Part shown: one piece after another, positions 13,846 through 27,185 of the stretch | How positions within the stretch are numbered: position 1 is the first letter of the stretch | How the letters are laid out: every line of letters starts with the position of its first letter | Origin: Diprion similis | Taxonomy: Eukaryota; Arthropoda; Insecta; Hymenoptera; Diprionidae | Length of the DNA stretch: 64,000 bases | Direction: 5' to 3' | Assembly: GCF_021155765.1 (NCBI RefSeq) | Contig: NC_060106.1 | Location: 4,905,501-4,969,500 of the forward strand | The notes under the pieces: model-generated | The model's database searches: none | Told to the model about the DNA's origin: nothing | What the model saw: the letters and a program-made list of their open reading frames with translations, nothing else | Position numbers and translations under genes: made by a program

Positions 13846-15380
13846 TATATTTGGGCATATAATCTGCAGTCATGCTCGCTAGATGTTTAAATATTCCACT
13901 CACAACGCGATAGCTTCAAGACTTTCCTGTATTTAAAGTTCCACGACTCGCACTAAGTTCCGGACTCGTGCACATTTCCCTGGTTAAAACCAAGCCGTGT
14001 TTTACTCAACACCGCTTATTGTTCCACGTATTTACGTCAAATGGGGATAATTCGAAGACCAAATAAGATCGTCGGCATATAATGGCCGGCCTGTTTTATG
14101 CAATATAAAATTCCACCGCTGCACAATTTACTCGCCTCAAAAGTACGGTTTATGATTGCGCTGACCGACGCGGAATGCCCGTTGCTCACGGTATAAGCCC
14201 CTTCGACGATAATCGTCCCGGTTTGGTGAATATACACATACATTATACGTGTACGTATATTTTGTGGTAATTTTTCTTCTCTCAGCCAATCGGGATGACG
14301 GTAAGGAAGATCCTACCATCGTTTTACTTAAATTAGGCCTTGTGTCGGATGGCTATTCAAAAATTCAATGCCACCATTAACGAGTTGAATTAGAGGTGTG
14401 AAAAATCGGTTCTTCTTTTTCGACGTTTTGTTGAACTGCAAAGAATCCGACTCTCGGCGGAAATTTCCATTTATTCAATTATATTTGAGATAATTCATAC
14501 AGAGACCAATTTTGTAATTTTCAAAAAGTTATGACATGTAATATTCAAATATTTCAATATATAACCGCATCAACCGCGAAGTCACGAATAATTCTCATTT
14601 CGATATCCCAAAGAAACCATGTACAATTTTACAGGTACAAGTTAAAAATTATTCTAATATATGACGAAATCTTGGATTTCAGGACAGGCACGATGTAAGC
14701 ATTGAAATTTTCTGATTGAAAAACCAAGACTTAAATAATTGAGACTAAAAATGGGTCTCAAGATTCTGGTTCTGTTCAACCCTTAAACTATATCGAACAT
14801 GATGTCGCGAAACCAATTTACGTGTACTTGCGAGAAACGGGATGATTTTTTCTAAAAACATCAGTTTCAAATTTTTCACAAAGCAATCGGTTTGTAGTCA
14901 GAAGGTGCGCTTTCGTCAGCTACATAAGGCTGAGTATAAAGTATCGTGCAGATTTTTCGTATGTAATTAAAAAATTGAAATTGAAACGAAGTTATTCAAT
15001 GATTAAACTGCATGACAAAAAACCCCAAATAAATTTTACAAAAAAAAAAAAAAAATGGAATGGATTCTAATCCAGGTAATCTTAAATCGCTCACGTGTTC
15101 AAAACACCTCAACACCCCATCGTTTCCTTCCTCCATCGACTGGTCGATGTGGACTCTGCAACCACGATCAGGAGCGAAGGTTCGCCGAATTGGGAAGGTG
15201 CCTATAATCGCACCGCGGCTCGAGCGAGAAGCGGCAAAGACTCCGTAGAAGGTACCTACTTGGCATGTGATATAGGTATACACGAAGACGATGGATAACT
15301 CGGACTAAACTTTTGCCAGTTTATACAGGAACGCAACGGCACATCCCGCCGCACAGTCTTCGTCCCGCTCATTTATTTAT

Positions 15381-15471
15381 GTCGGCCATTTTGCGGCGGG
15401 GGGCGCCATCTTGTTTTTACGATCACCCCCGCGGCGTACAGAGAGAGAGAGCAAGAGAAAGAAAGAGAGAG
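15381..15471. promoter_or_regulatory. Candidate Polycomb response element (Pho + GAGA sites)
   Basis: Two GCCATYTTG sites, matching the Pho/YY1 consensus (GCCAT core), lie at 15385-15393 and 15405-15413. A GAGAG-rich tract follows at 15440-15471. Pho and GAGA-factor sites within about 100 bp are the classic makeup of fly PREs, and homeobox genes are standard Polycomb targets. The GAGA tract could equally be a plain microsatellite. Confidence 0.35.
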
Positions 15472-15485
15472 TCGCGTACGCGTAA

Positions 15486-15486
<1 letters not shown>

Positions 15487-15515
<29 letters not shown>
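15487..15515 (+). repeat. (TG)n microsatellite
   Basis: An uninterrupted TG dinucleotide run just downstream of the GAGA tract. Confidence 0.95.
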
Positions 15516-15517
<2 letters not shown>

Positions 15518-18269
15518 GGCATGCAGATGCAATTCTCTTCCGTCTTTACTCCGAGCCGGATAAGCCAGGCAGTCCCTGTAGAAACCGGATATATCCGTGC
15601 AGCCATCGCGTTTACCTGTTCAAACATATGTACTACATACATATACGTACAGCGGAGGCATTGCTCTCCTCGCACTTCGCCAGACCGTCTATTGTTTTAT
15701 GCACAACCCTCTCGATCTGCCCTGATTCCATCCGGTGAACTGCCGCGAAAGACCGAAGACCCGACGCCCCTGCAGCTACTTTCCAATGCTCATTTGTACT
15801 CCCGTTCTTGTAGGGGAGCATGGGTTACTACTTCCACGGAGCCGCGTTTACCAGCATCTATTGTTTTATTCATCGAACCGTCGATGTTCATTTATTTTAC
15901 CCGCCTACTCACCCCTCAGCCACCCTTGGCCAGCTCGCGGTATACGCTTCGCATCTGATAGGAACTTGCAAACGACAACAATGGAACGCCTCTCCCAAGT
16001 GTCTAACAACGCTAGATTGCCTCCGGTTTAGCAGCTGCTATCGTAAACCGTTTTCATTTTCCTGCACAGGCAGGAATCGGCAGTTTGCGCAGATCCGTTT
16101 CATCACTTTAGCAAGCGAACAATAATTAGCTTACATTTGTAATAATTCTATGTAAAAAATGGCGGACTTCTGTTGTAGGGAAGAATTTTTCTACTCAATT
16201 TGCTAATTCGAGATCAAGTCGTGTGTTGGATTGTCACCAAATCCGACTTTTTCTTACAGCGTGAGTCTCCATTGCTCAACTTACCTATCCCAAAATGAAA
16301 AAAAAAATACATCTCATTGGAACCGTTATATTATACGGTTCAAACCACGTCACTTCAGCCGGGAATTTTGAATGCCAAGAATGTAAGGAACAAGTAAGCG
16401 CGTCGCAGGTGATACGCTATACATTTTTATATCGGAAAAAGCTCATTTTTCAGAGGGTATGTTATGAATAGTGACAATTCGTTTTACGGCCCGGAACACT
16501 ATAAAGTTACACTTCTTACCCGGGTATCTATGTACTGCTAGAAAAGGCTACACACAGTTCGGTTATCCGAGTCTTTGAGTAGTTGGAGAAAAAATCACCG
16601 TATTAGAGCACTTCCCTCCTGTACATTGTAACGATAAAGAAGGCTTACACACGGCTTCTTCGTCTCCATGGAAACCCACTCTGCACGGCCTGTTAAGCTA
16701 ACGACTCCTTTGCAGTCGCGACGACAAGCTATCGTTGCAGGGAGTTTCGGTCGGCACATTGTCCCTGATCACGCCACCGCGTTGTGGAAACCGGCTGCTT
16801 TCAACCCAACTGTAGCAAGACGATTTTTATTGAAACAGCAAGAGACGTATCGTCGAGTATGGTACCGAGCAAATAGTCTCGAGGCACGTGATAGGGACGA
16901 GTTTCAGCCGCAAGAGGCCACCTCCTCCGTTTATCTCTCTCGCTTGCACTTACTGTGAAAGGGTCGAATAATATAATCGGCAGCCTAGTAAAGGGCACAG
17001 CTTTTCTAACCATGAACCGAGAACACAGTCCTGAATTGCGGTGTTAGGTAACACGCAAACCCCATGCCGGGTAAAACGGGGGTGAATTTTGCGGGTGAAA
17101 AGCGCTTCCAAGCTTCGGTCCGGAGAAAAATTACGGAAGGAGATCCGAGCCGCCGGAACAACCGGAGTGCAGGGGCTTGTATGAAATTTTCATGGAAATG
17201 AAATTTGACAGGGAAGAACCCCTCTCATCTCCGTATACGCGTAGTTGCAGGTTCAAACCAGGGAATCATCGTAAAAGGGTAAAGGGCTATTCAACGGGTA
17301 TTACCCATTACCCCATCACCCCTACCGCCGCCATCGCAGCTTCTCTTGCGAGTTTACTCTTTGCGAGAAGCCCTTGCGTCATTCGCTTATTAGGACGATA
17401 ATCGCCGGTACTCGGGCTATTACACGACTCTTGAATTATCATCCCATGTAATGATATTCACATCTCTCCGTTTGTAATTTATTCCTAATTACTTTTCTAC
17501 AGCCGGATCCGCGCTCGATAAAATGACTCTGTGTAATCGTCATTCATCGTGTGTATAAGCATTATTAAGCATGCATGAGGCACGAGTGCAGCGAAGCTTG
17601 GCAAAGCACTCGGAGCTTTCGGTATGTATTTCAGCGGATTGGACACATTAAGAGATCGCTAAAAATCGCGGTTGAATTAAACGTGACATAGAAACCTCCA
17701 CGTTGCGATATCTTATTCGTGCCTTGTGCATAAACACTATCGCTATTAGCGGAAATGAGATAAAGCTAAAATTGAACTTTCACAATCTCGTTCTGATCAC
17801 GAGTAATTCATGTCGGATAATTGAATTCTAGCTTTACCCGCATCCACGTTGGCCGGCTGATTCGTCTTTTATCGTTTCGAAAACTCGATGCCAACTTTTC
17901 GTTCGGTCTTTTCGCACTCACTCGATACTCACCTCTACCCGCAAACGTCGCATTATTTATAAACAAGACGACATCGATCACAGAAGGCCTCGTATAGCGT
18001 GTTGTGTGTTGAACAAATTGCGATTGTTCATAGCAGTGTCATTATATACGTAGAACGTCAAGTTTTCTCATTATATCGGCATATTCAAGGCGAACTTTAG
18101 TCACCCCCAATGCGAGATTGGAGGAGACGTGTTATTTATTATTCAAAGAACGCCATGATAATTTCGCGGGTCAAGAGTCAATTTGGCCTATCTGTAACTA
18201 CAATGTTCGTTATTGTTGGCACTTTTCACCGTTTTAATGTTCACTTATAATTCCTCCGTATTTGCGCAG

Positions 18270-18498
18270 TGGCTGGAGCATTTCCGAGAAGGATCGGCCA
18301 TCCGTACCAAAACAGAACGCCGCCAAAACGGAAGAAGCCAAGAACCAGCTTTACGAGGTTACAAATTGCTGAGCTGGAAAAACGGTTTCACAAGCAGAAG
18401 TACTTGGCGTCAGCCGAGAGGGCGGCTCTCGCTAAATCCCTCAAGATGACGGACGCGCAAGTCAAAACGTGGTTTCAGAACAGGAGGACAAAATGGCG
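18270..18498 (+). CDS. C15: C15/clawless, exon 2 (homeodomain)
   Basis: This exon encodes residues 245-321 and carries nearly the whole homeodomain (residues 265-324). Upstream of it is the TLX-specific linker [19 protein letters not shown]. Invariant homeodomain residues are all present: R5, F8, L16, F20, W48, F49, N51 (residue 315) and R53. Position 47 is Thr (KTWFQNRR, residue 311), the hallmark of the TLX/HOX11 class, where other homeodomains have Ile or Val. The acceptor is TTTGCGCAG and the donor GGTAAGT is strong. The exon begins by completing a GTG (Val) codon begun in exon 1 and ends two bases into the codon for R57. Identification as TLX/C15 is firm. Confidence 0.97.
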
Positions 18499-18969
18499 GT
18501 AAGTTTCTTCGGGGATTAATCGTCTCCATCAATCCACGAACTTGTATATTATATTACGGTGAATAAAAGTATCTATGTAACACGTTAAACGCTAAATTCA
18601 ACCGGAAGACACTTGTTCCGTTGATAAAACAGGAACTGACGCCATTTCATGCAGGTAACACAAAGAAACGCGTAATGACAAATAAATTAACACCTTTTAA
18701 ATTCAGCTCTTTATCAACCGGTAGTGTTATAATTTTGTGGACGTTATTAGTTCGGGTTAAACCGAGGAGGCAAAGAGAAATTTTAACAGATCTATTCAGC
18801 GAGTCGGGAATATGATTTTAAACCGTTTTGAATATATAGGGTCTCTCATTTTAATCTTGAACTTGATTCATCTCGGAAAATACAATTCTAATCGAGTGTT
18901 GAGTATAATGAAGCTTTTAAGGTTCGAAGGGGAACGTTAAAAAAAAGAAATATTTTGATCCAAAATAAG

Positions 18970-18990
18970 AAATGGCGGCGTCAAGATGGC
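18970..18990 (-). promoter_or_regulatory. Paired YY1/Pho-type sites
   Basis: On the - strand GCCATCTTG (18982-18990) and GCCATTT (18970-18976) lie within 21 bases, about 470 bp downstream of the homeobox exon. Function is inferred from the motif alone. Confidence 0.3.
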
Positions 18991-21213
18991 CAAAATGTTT
19001 TTTTCAATGGAAACACGATTTGTTTTTCGCCAGAAGAATTGTCAAATCAAAACGAACAACTTTTGTACAAAAAATGTTTCCATTCAAGTTCGTGATTTGT
19101 AGATGAGAACAATGTCGTTTGTGAATTTTTGAAATTATGAAAAAACATGAAAGAATTTTAACACGGTATGTACTTACGTGAAATTCTGGTAATTGCTGCA
19201 ATTTGTTTTGCAATGTAAATGCAAAATTAGGTAAAATCTGCATTTCAGCAAGTCCAATTTGCCTGTTTAATGCGTTACACAATTCGTGCCATTGTTAGAT
19301 ATTCTTGAACCGTTGCCCAACCGCAGATTGAAAACTATACAAATCTGTTTAATGCTGCTAAATTTGAAATGTTAAATTCCAAAATTCCTGTGCCTTCTTA
19401 CGTGTGTAGAATTGTTTTACTTTTCTTTTTACTCTTGCACTCAGTTTTGTCCACTCAAGATTTGACTTGTTCCGAAGGTTTATCAAGGAATTTCAAAGAT
19501 CGCCCAAGGACTCATGTCCTAGTAATCCCGGTGCCCTTAAAACTCTAACTGTAAAAGGTATCGGCTTGGCGATATCCTTTAAGAATGTTGACCGGCGTCG
19601 CGACGTGAGGACGCCCCTCCCTATCAAACTTGGTTTCGGTGCCCCGAAATCCTTTTTATCTAAATTACATGTTTTCGTCCTTTCTTATCTTGAAGAGACT
19701 CCTAATACGCCCGCAGATACACGATGCTATGTGGCTGCTAGGCCACTTTCGACATTCCAACCTGCAAGGCTCTCCGCTGGTTAACTCCTTTTCAAACTCT
19801 AATGTTTCTTCCTCTCTTATCGTTGACTCGGAAATGTATTCGTGCAAAATACTGATTTCTTGGAGAGAATTGCTTTTCTTAAACTTACCTCTTATCCTCT
19901 ATAGCGAAAGAAGTTTTCCTCAATCCATGCCTTCGGTGTACATTTGTTGTTTTAAATATTCTCTAAAGTTCAAAGTGCATTTCTTCAAAACATGACGTCG
20001 ACTTGGTTTGATAAATTCAAAAACGTTTGTCGGTGAGAAAGTTTTATCAATTGTTTTTTGTATTCCGTTTACAGCCATGCTTGAAATAAAAACAATTCTC
20101 AACTAATAGATCTAATTTAATCATTCTTACGCAATAGTTTCACAATAATTCACCAACCGTTAAAGGCTTAGATTCGCAATTTATAATCACTGTCTGATTA
20201 CAAAATAATATCATCTATAATAAAATTATAAATTATTAAATCGACAAATGGATTCTCATTTAGATGTGAGGCAGAAATAAAATAAAACTTTTTCAGTGAC
20301 TCAGTTCAATTTCAGTCTTCTTCGATTTTCATCCCCTTTTATTCAATTGAGTCCCAACCACTCAAGTTTTGTTCCATCTTCCTTGACAGCCCCATTCCAG
20401 GTATTGTTTCCAACTCTGACACGATATTATTCCTGTTTTATTTCATTGTGATTGATAGGCACTCCGCTATTCGATTTGCGTATTTGCGGGCAGAGAAGTC
20501 TTGACGATTCCGCAATACTCACCGCAAAACACGGTTTGCATTTGGATTTTCAGTCAAAAACTTCAATTTCATAATCTCCGAAAAAAGTCATAGTACAATA
20601 AAACTGATCAACATATTCTTTTGTGTTTTGCGATAACTAATTGATCTAAGTCATCTAAATCTTGATCAACGGGATCGGATGATTTTGAGATTCGATTCAT
20701 CATTTATAATTTATCAGTTCTATTTCCGGTGCAGTAGACTGCACTTATACTTGTCCTCTGCAATTGATCCCGGATTAAAACCCTTACTATTCGACCATAT
20801 TTCGAGTTTTAACAAGATGGCGTTGAGCAGATGAGATAGCAAGGGATGAATAATTCACGGGGAGTAACAGCTTAGCCTTGTCCCCGTTCATAATGCAGTC
20901 ACCTCCCCTTTCCCATCCCCTTATCGGCCTCGGTGCTTCTCGGCTTTTAAACTGTCAAACATTTGAATCCAGTGTTGGAATCCGTTCAATTTCCCCCAAG
21001 TAATGGTTAAACATTCAAAAGGTCACGTGTTCCCGGCGACCCCGTGGACGCGTCCAATAAGCACGCTCCTTTTTTCTGTATCGACGATTGTGTCGCCTTT
21101 CGATATACCTGACGACCCACCTATATCAGCGGCGTAATTAGGGGAAGGTATCGAGGCTGGCTGGGGTTCTTCCTTAATTCCCGATTTAATTACCGGATTT
21201 TTATGGTCAAAAT

Positions 21214-21623
21214 GGGGGCGGGGTTGAAGTTCCGAATTTGAAAAGTTCCGAAAGCACCTAATTTCGAATTATTTTATCGCAAAGCTTCAAGTAAAGAAAT
21301 CAAACTTCCGAAAAAGTTAAAATATGCTCAACAAGCCGGTGTGAAAAATCAGAAAAACAGAAAATAAGAATTACCTGGATTCCGAACGTAAAAATATCGA
21401 AAATCCAGAACAAAAAAATATCAAAACGCAGGTGAAATTTCACCAAGCCAGAAATTCACAGAACTGAAAATCTTCGATCATTTAGAATTTCGATGTTTCC
21501 AATGTTTAAATTTTCTCATTTTTTCGTCAAAGTTTTTATTCCTTTACTTCGAATTTTTCCACCAAACAATTCAGAATTTGGCGCTTTTGGAACTTTTCAA
21601 ATTCGAAAATTCAAGTCCGCCCC
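21214..21623 (+). mobile_element. Foldback element family B, copy 1
   Basis: Terminal inverted repeats of about 45 bases: the left end opens GGGGCGGGGTTGAAG and the right end closes CAAGTCCGCCCC, and both arms share GAATTTGAAAAGTTCC. The interior is dense in TTCCGAA-like words and encodes nothing. A longer relative in the same orientation lies at 56955-57839. This looks like a non-autonomous (MITE-like) DNA element; the superfamily cannot be told from the sequence alone. Confidence 0.75.
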
Positions 21624-21948
21624 TTAAAGTGCATTTCTGACCGCTGGCTAAATGACTTTATCGTCATTTCGTCGCTGTCGATCATTCGATTCACGATCAG
21701 ACTTCAATGCGCGGGTGAAATGACAAGTGAAAAAAAAAAATGTATAAATTTTTCAACGATCCCTGGGTCTCTTTAACCCCAGGCTTTGAGAAAGCGGTGA
21801 GGTATGAATGTTAATTAATGAACGTTCCAACCCGGTTTCATTTCGGTAATTGAATATGAATTCTTCTGTTTTTATCATCGTATATATATATATATTCAAG
21901 GCACGGCATAAAGAAGAACTGAAACGGCATCTGTAAACGGCTCGTGTT

Positions 21949-22014
21949 TTTTCACTCTCTCCCTTTTTTTCATTCCTTTCTTCCTTTCTTTCCTTCCTTC
22001 CTTCCTTCCGTTTT
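21949..22014 (+). repeat. Pyrimidine (CCTT)n-like tract
   Basis: A C/T-rich low-complexity run that ends in several CCTT units. Confidence 0.85.
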
Positions 22015-25000
22015 AGAACGAGCATAAATTTTAATTAACGAACGTTTTAATAGCTGTTTAACGTCAAAGTAACAGCGTTAATCGTCGGCGTGGTGGAAAA
22101 AAAAGAAATGTAATAGCAACTCGAGCCCGGGGGTATCCTTCACTCGAAAGTTAGGCTACTCCTAGTATATCGTATATCGACCGCTCTAAGCCTGCATCCA
22201 TAATTTTTCGTGTTCAAATTACTTCTTGTAACTATACAGCTTGGTTTATCAACAAATTACACGCTGCACGGTAAAATTCTTAGCAGTTTTTTGTCTGTAC
22301 CAATTTTACGTAATTCAATAACGGTGACAAATTGTCTACTTCCACTTTCGTAATTTTCATTTTTTGCAATTCTGCGTACATTGAAACATGCTTCTCTTAG
22401 AAGTTGCCCTACTTTATCGTAACTTCACACTTGGAATCGATTTTTCCCTGGTCACAATGCTTTCTAGTTGGTTGTCCAATTTTCTTAAAAAATTTTACCA
22501 CTTTTAGCACGAAATCATGGTGTAATTTTGGGGGGAAAAGTACAAAAGATAAATTTATTTAAGTCTGCAGCAGTTGAGTCGAAAAAAAAGAAGCTAGATT
22601 TATTCACAAGATATTCAAAATAATGATCGACATCCATGCTATAATAAATTGAATACTTTTTTCAACCGTCAGTTATTGAATAAAATTTTTTATCATCTTT
22701 TCAATTGTTCTCTTTTTCGGAATTCAAATTTATGAACATAATTAATCTTAAATTGAGTTGAATTAAACAGTTTTTTATTGAATAGATTAAAAAGAATTGT
22801 CGATCATCATCATCATCATAGAGAGGGTGGAGCTGACAAAGGTCTTTGAAAATTAGAAAAACGTCACCTACGGAATTAAAAGCACATTTCGGGGTTTTCA
22901 TTTCGCTGTAAAACAATCGTCGGTGGTCAGAAACAGGTTTCAGGTTACGCCATTGTATCAGTGACAGTTCCAGGCGACGCCCGTGCAAGTAATTAACCGG
23001 GCTGGTAATTAATTATTGAGGGTGGTTTGCCGATTACATTTTGCCTCTCCCTCGGGAGCCTCGCTCGTCCTGACTCTCGCTGACTGCGGGATACATAACA
23101 GGTATAACACCGGAGAGCCGATCTAGTGCGCAGGGTCGTATGTATAACCCTTGTCATTATGCAAAAGCGATTTCGAATTTCGAGGGAGGCTGGATTTGCT
23201 AAATAATCCGCCAAATGATCTTTCAAATATTCACGATCCACCTTCAAGTGGACTCAATTATCGCGTCACATGTTTCTAGTTGCGCTATTGCAATGCAAAT
23301 TACGAATTTCTGTATAGGTATGGATAGGCGCACTTCGAATACATCGATTATTGACCACGTAATGCAGTCATTTAGTCGTACTGTCGATTACGGAAACTAG
23401 CACAACTTCGCTTTTCCATTCATTCAACATTTTCGGTTTTAGCTTCCATTCATTATCGTGTCTGCGCAATTTCATCGAAGAGCAACATCATTCAATTTAC
23501 AATCGTGAAATAATTCGTTACGAAGATAATTGCTTGCTTTTTTTCTTCTTGTCTCTTTTTATTATCAACAATAGTATATCTCATATTCTGGCCCTCGAGA
23601 ATTAATCGGTTGGACAATTCGATTCAAAAGTTGGGGGAACGTGAAAAAAAAAGTTTAACAAATTTCCAGCAATTAAATTCACGCTAATGATGATTGATTA
23701 ACATGTTGTTTCATTCGTGTTCATTAGTCATTGATGTAAATGTCATTGCTAAATTTTTTTAAACTCTTTCCTCAACTTTTCATTTCGAATTCTTTATCCT
23801 TAATTTAAAGCATCTCCGTTTTGAAAGGTTAAAAACCGTATTAAACCTGACTTCGATTGTCTTGCAGTGTGATCGCAATGAAAATTTCAACATCCGAGTA
23901 TCACAAATAGTTACGAAGATACTCGTAATCTCGGAAATAATTACAGTCTGCATTTCTTACATGGCCAACTTCAAGAGGTGGACACCTGACAAGTTTATTT
24001 TTATTAATTTATCGAGGTTTGAACCGAAAATCAATTATAGAGACGAATAAATTCTTGTGTTCTGCTTTCATTCCTCTTCTCGACTATTGGATAAAAAATC
24101 TTGTTTCTTATCTCTCTCAATATAATATTGAATTCATCCCTGCGTGCAACGGACTCTTTCAAATTTTTATAGTCTAGTCGAACGCGACGAAGGGTGCGTT
24201 CCGATCTAATCCTGAGTCTCGATAGGGTTCCACGAATCTAGAGACAAGCCTGGAGACACGACCTCCTTTTCTGACACCGAGTAATAAAGAAGCGGTTTCA
24301 TCCTCCGCGGCTAGTCGGCTATGGGTACCATTCGACGTTGGGACCTGGTGCCAAGATGGTCTCGATCCACTCGGTACACACATACCTCGGCCTCCGAGGC
24401 GCCAGCGAACATCCAGCAGCCAATCAACGACAAGGGTTTAAATTCGAAACAGCGGCGTTCCATTAGAGCTAATCTCCGCGCGCCGGTAATTAAACGATTC
24501 CAATGTTCCTTTGTTTATCTCTCAGGGTCCTCCTTTTGCCTCCGCCTTACAGCAGCGACTCGTTTCTTCGGCCCTCGGTAGTTCAGGGGCGTAAGACGAT
24601 CGGTAGTCGTGTACTGTTTTAGGTTTTATTCAAATTTACTAATGCCCTATATCTACGAGGGCGTGATGGATAGACTCAGGGGAGATTGCAGTGAACGGGC
24701 CATGAATCTCTGACCGAAATCTCGCGATCGTTAGTCCAAACTGGTTTCTAGAAGACCCTTTTTACAAAGACCGGTGGCGCTTCACGCCGTGTCGCTTTTC
24801 AAATTATTATGATCCGGGTAGACAGGTCAGCCAATCATCTCGAATTAACTCCGCTTTTTTTCATCCACCTCTACCTACTCGAGGAGACGTCTAACCTACG
24901 CCTAGCGTGTAAAATATTATACCTCAACTAGGCCCATAAGAATGTCGCTCTAGTATGATTTACATATACCTATATATACAAATGACGAGACCTCGTCTTG

Positions 25001-26001
25001 AAACTCCGATAAAAATTCAGCCGCACTTTCATCCGCGCGTGTACCAATTCAGGCAAACTACAATGATATGTGTTGAGAGCGTGCAATCTATGCCGGCTCT
25101 TCAAGGCTCGTTTGAAAAAGCGGTAGATTTATGATCGCATGGATTAATCACCGTCCATATCTCCCTGCCTGTTCTGCCTTATTATAATGCTTACCTGTTT
25201 GAATCCGCCGCAGAATAGTTCCTGAGGAGTTCGGTAGCTTTGGACTCTTTATGACGCTAATAAGGCAATTAACATAGCAATCGCAGTGACCGAGGTACTT
25301 CGAATCCTGATAACGGAGAAGTTAAATAAATTACCGTTGCACAACTCGCAGATGCACATCGTTTTATATGCGTACAGAAACGTTAAATGCACCAGGATCG
25401 TACGAAAATCCGCTCCACGACGTTTCTCTGCCATTTATATGAGGTTGGATTTATGGTCCGATTGATCGTTGTCTCAGTTTCAGATCCATTTAAAACTGGA
25501 ATAATTTAAAAATCTCTTAAGAGCTGGTGTTTTACTTTTCTGTAACTTGTATCAGGACGTAAAGACGTTTGATTGATTCAAACTAATTCGGTATATTGAT
25601 TACGTATTGGCTTTTAACCAGTCTTACAGAGTATAACGATATATCATGAAATTCGTGTAACGGCGATAACGATATTCCGTTTCCATTAATCATCTCTCTT
25701 TTTGTTCGATGAAACGACTTCGTTCCATCACTTCCTGCAAAGATAATGAGAATATTTGCAACTTGAACTTTGATTCTGATTAGATATTGAATTTGCATAA
25801 AATTTGTAAAAAAAATACCAAGAAAAAAACTTCAATGACGTAAATTCATCCATTGCAGTGAGTAAGTGAGCAAGTTTATAGTTTAACCCATCTTATGGGA
25901 TATTTATAAAATAAGTTGACACGTGACAAGTTTTACAGAATATTTCTCCTCGAAGAACGAGCATCCGAAGTACAATTCTGTCGGTATAGAACAACACGTC
26001 G

Positions 26002-26010
26002 GCCATTTTG
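26002..26010 (+). promoter_or_regulatory. YY1/Pho-type site in a 16-mer shared with intron 1
   Basis: GCCATTTTG sits inside the 16-mer GTCGGCCATTTTGCGG (25998-26013). The same 16 bases occur at 15381-15396 in intron 1 of the same gene. Confidence 0.35.
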
Positions 26011-26378
26011 CGGTTCCTCGATAGACTTAGCGCTAGAAAACAGACACCCTTTGCCCTCACCCTCGTCGGCAGCCACGTCGACTCCGTCGGCTCCGTACCA
26101 TCCTGCAGGACGAGCGTGAGCCGGCACGCCCAGGAATCGAATTATCTTTATTACGTTTGTCTTCTGTTTTCCGCCCCAACAACGCCAGTCACTGTTTCAC
26201 CCCCAACGGGATTTGGGATATTTTAGATGAATCCTCTTACCCGTCTTCGTGTGTCTAACATAAGGCGAAATATTATACAAACGGTATTCAACGAGATAAT
26301 ATACGGGTTTACCATTTCTTGGTGAATTTTTATTTTTCCGAATTCGACGATATTTTTGTAATTGAATGTCGGAAGTTA

Positions 26379-26690
26379 TTAAGGGGATGCTATAGTCGAT
26401 TCCCACGTTAACGTGTATGTCTCTAAATATCAAAGTTCGCGTATCTTAAACGCGAAACGGATTTAACAGCCTTATTCTGTACACAATTTTGAACAAAAAC
26501 ACTCTATTGCATTTTGATTTGTCACAAAAGTGAAGAATTGTCATGAATTATACGAATTTACCATTGCGATTTCGTAGAGTACATGTCATTTCTTAAATTC
26601 TGCGTCAAATAAAAATATTTTAGGGTATTTTTGCTCAGAACTGTTCATACAGAATGAAATGAAAAGAGAAAATACACAAAAATAAAACGC
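26379..26690 (+). mobile_element. Foldback element family F, copy 1
   Basis: It opens with TTAAGGGGATGC and has a near-palindromic centre, ACGAATTTACCATTGCGATTTCGT, near 26547-26571 (centre written here only to mark the axis). The arms are imperfect and the right arm decays. A second copy lies at about 35600-35890 in inverted arrangement. TTAA at the tip recalls TTAA-targeting elements, but this is only a hint. Confidence 0.6.
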
Positions 26691-27185
26691 ACTTAAATTA
26701 TATACAAGAACTTTGATGTCGAAGCTACATTAAGAAATGGTTGAAGATTTAGTTGATTCATTCGATTTCACTACACGAAAATGGCCCATTTTGTTCAGAA
26801 GATCATTTTCTACAAAGTCAGCGTGGTGAATATACTTTTATTTTTACAATACTCAAATGATCATTGCAATTTGTTAGTCATAATGTCAACATGATATTTG
26901 GAATGATAAGGAGAAGAAAAAAGTATTCCAGTAAATCTGGAGAAAATAATTTTTCCGATGGTGACGAGCTATAATATTGTGAAATCGAACGAATCGACCA
27001 GACTTTGAAACGATTTGAAATAATGCATCGCTGTCTAAACTTTTTTTATTTTGTAATTTCGTTATTTTCTATTTTCTTATTCACAAAAAGATCTTCATAG
27101 CTTACGAACGTAATAATTCGTTGAATGCCAAGTGCACGACTCCTTAATGAATTACAAAAAGGTATCGATTCTTGGCCAATCAAAT

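Larger units (their letters stand above)
3604..18269 (+). other. C15 intron 1 (14.7 kb, phase 1)
   Basis: The intron runs from GTTTGA to TTTGCGCAG. No second coding gene is visible; the reading frames inside lack recognisable domains. Contents seen: AT-rich DNA to about 6 kb; a GC-rich block followed by a purine tract near 6160-6300; a TAATTA-rich block at 7389-7793; AT-rich DNA to 13.5 kb; a 10-bp minisatellite and a long TA run at 13.5-13.85 kb; a GCCAT/GAGA cluster and TG run at 15.38-15.52 kb; and a GC-richer block at 15.7-17.4 kb. Such large introns are usual for developmental homeobox genes and often carry enhancers, which is inferred here. Confidence 0.8.

Noticed and set aside
15313..16125. 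Several overlapping 60-145 codon frames
   Set aside because: Open on both strands because the block is GC-rich and contains GA and TG repeats; no recognisable motif.
17240..17270. tRNA B-box-like GGTTCAAACC
   Set aside because: The flanking bases do not form a T-stem and there is no A box or anticodon arm at proper spacing.
19467..19784. 105-codon frame in C15 intron 2
   Set aside because: No known domain; a partly overlapping frame on the opposite strand is also open; could be an old repeat fragment but cannot be supported.
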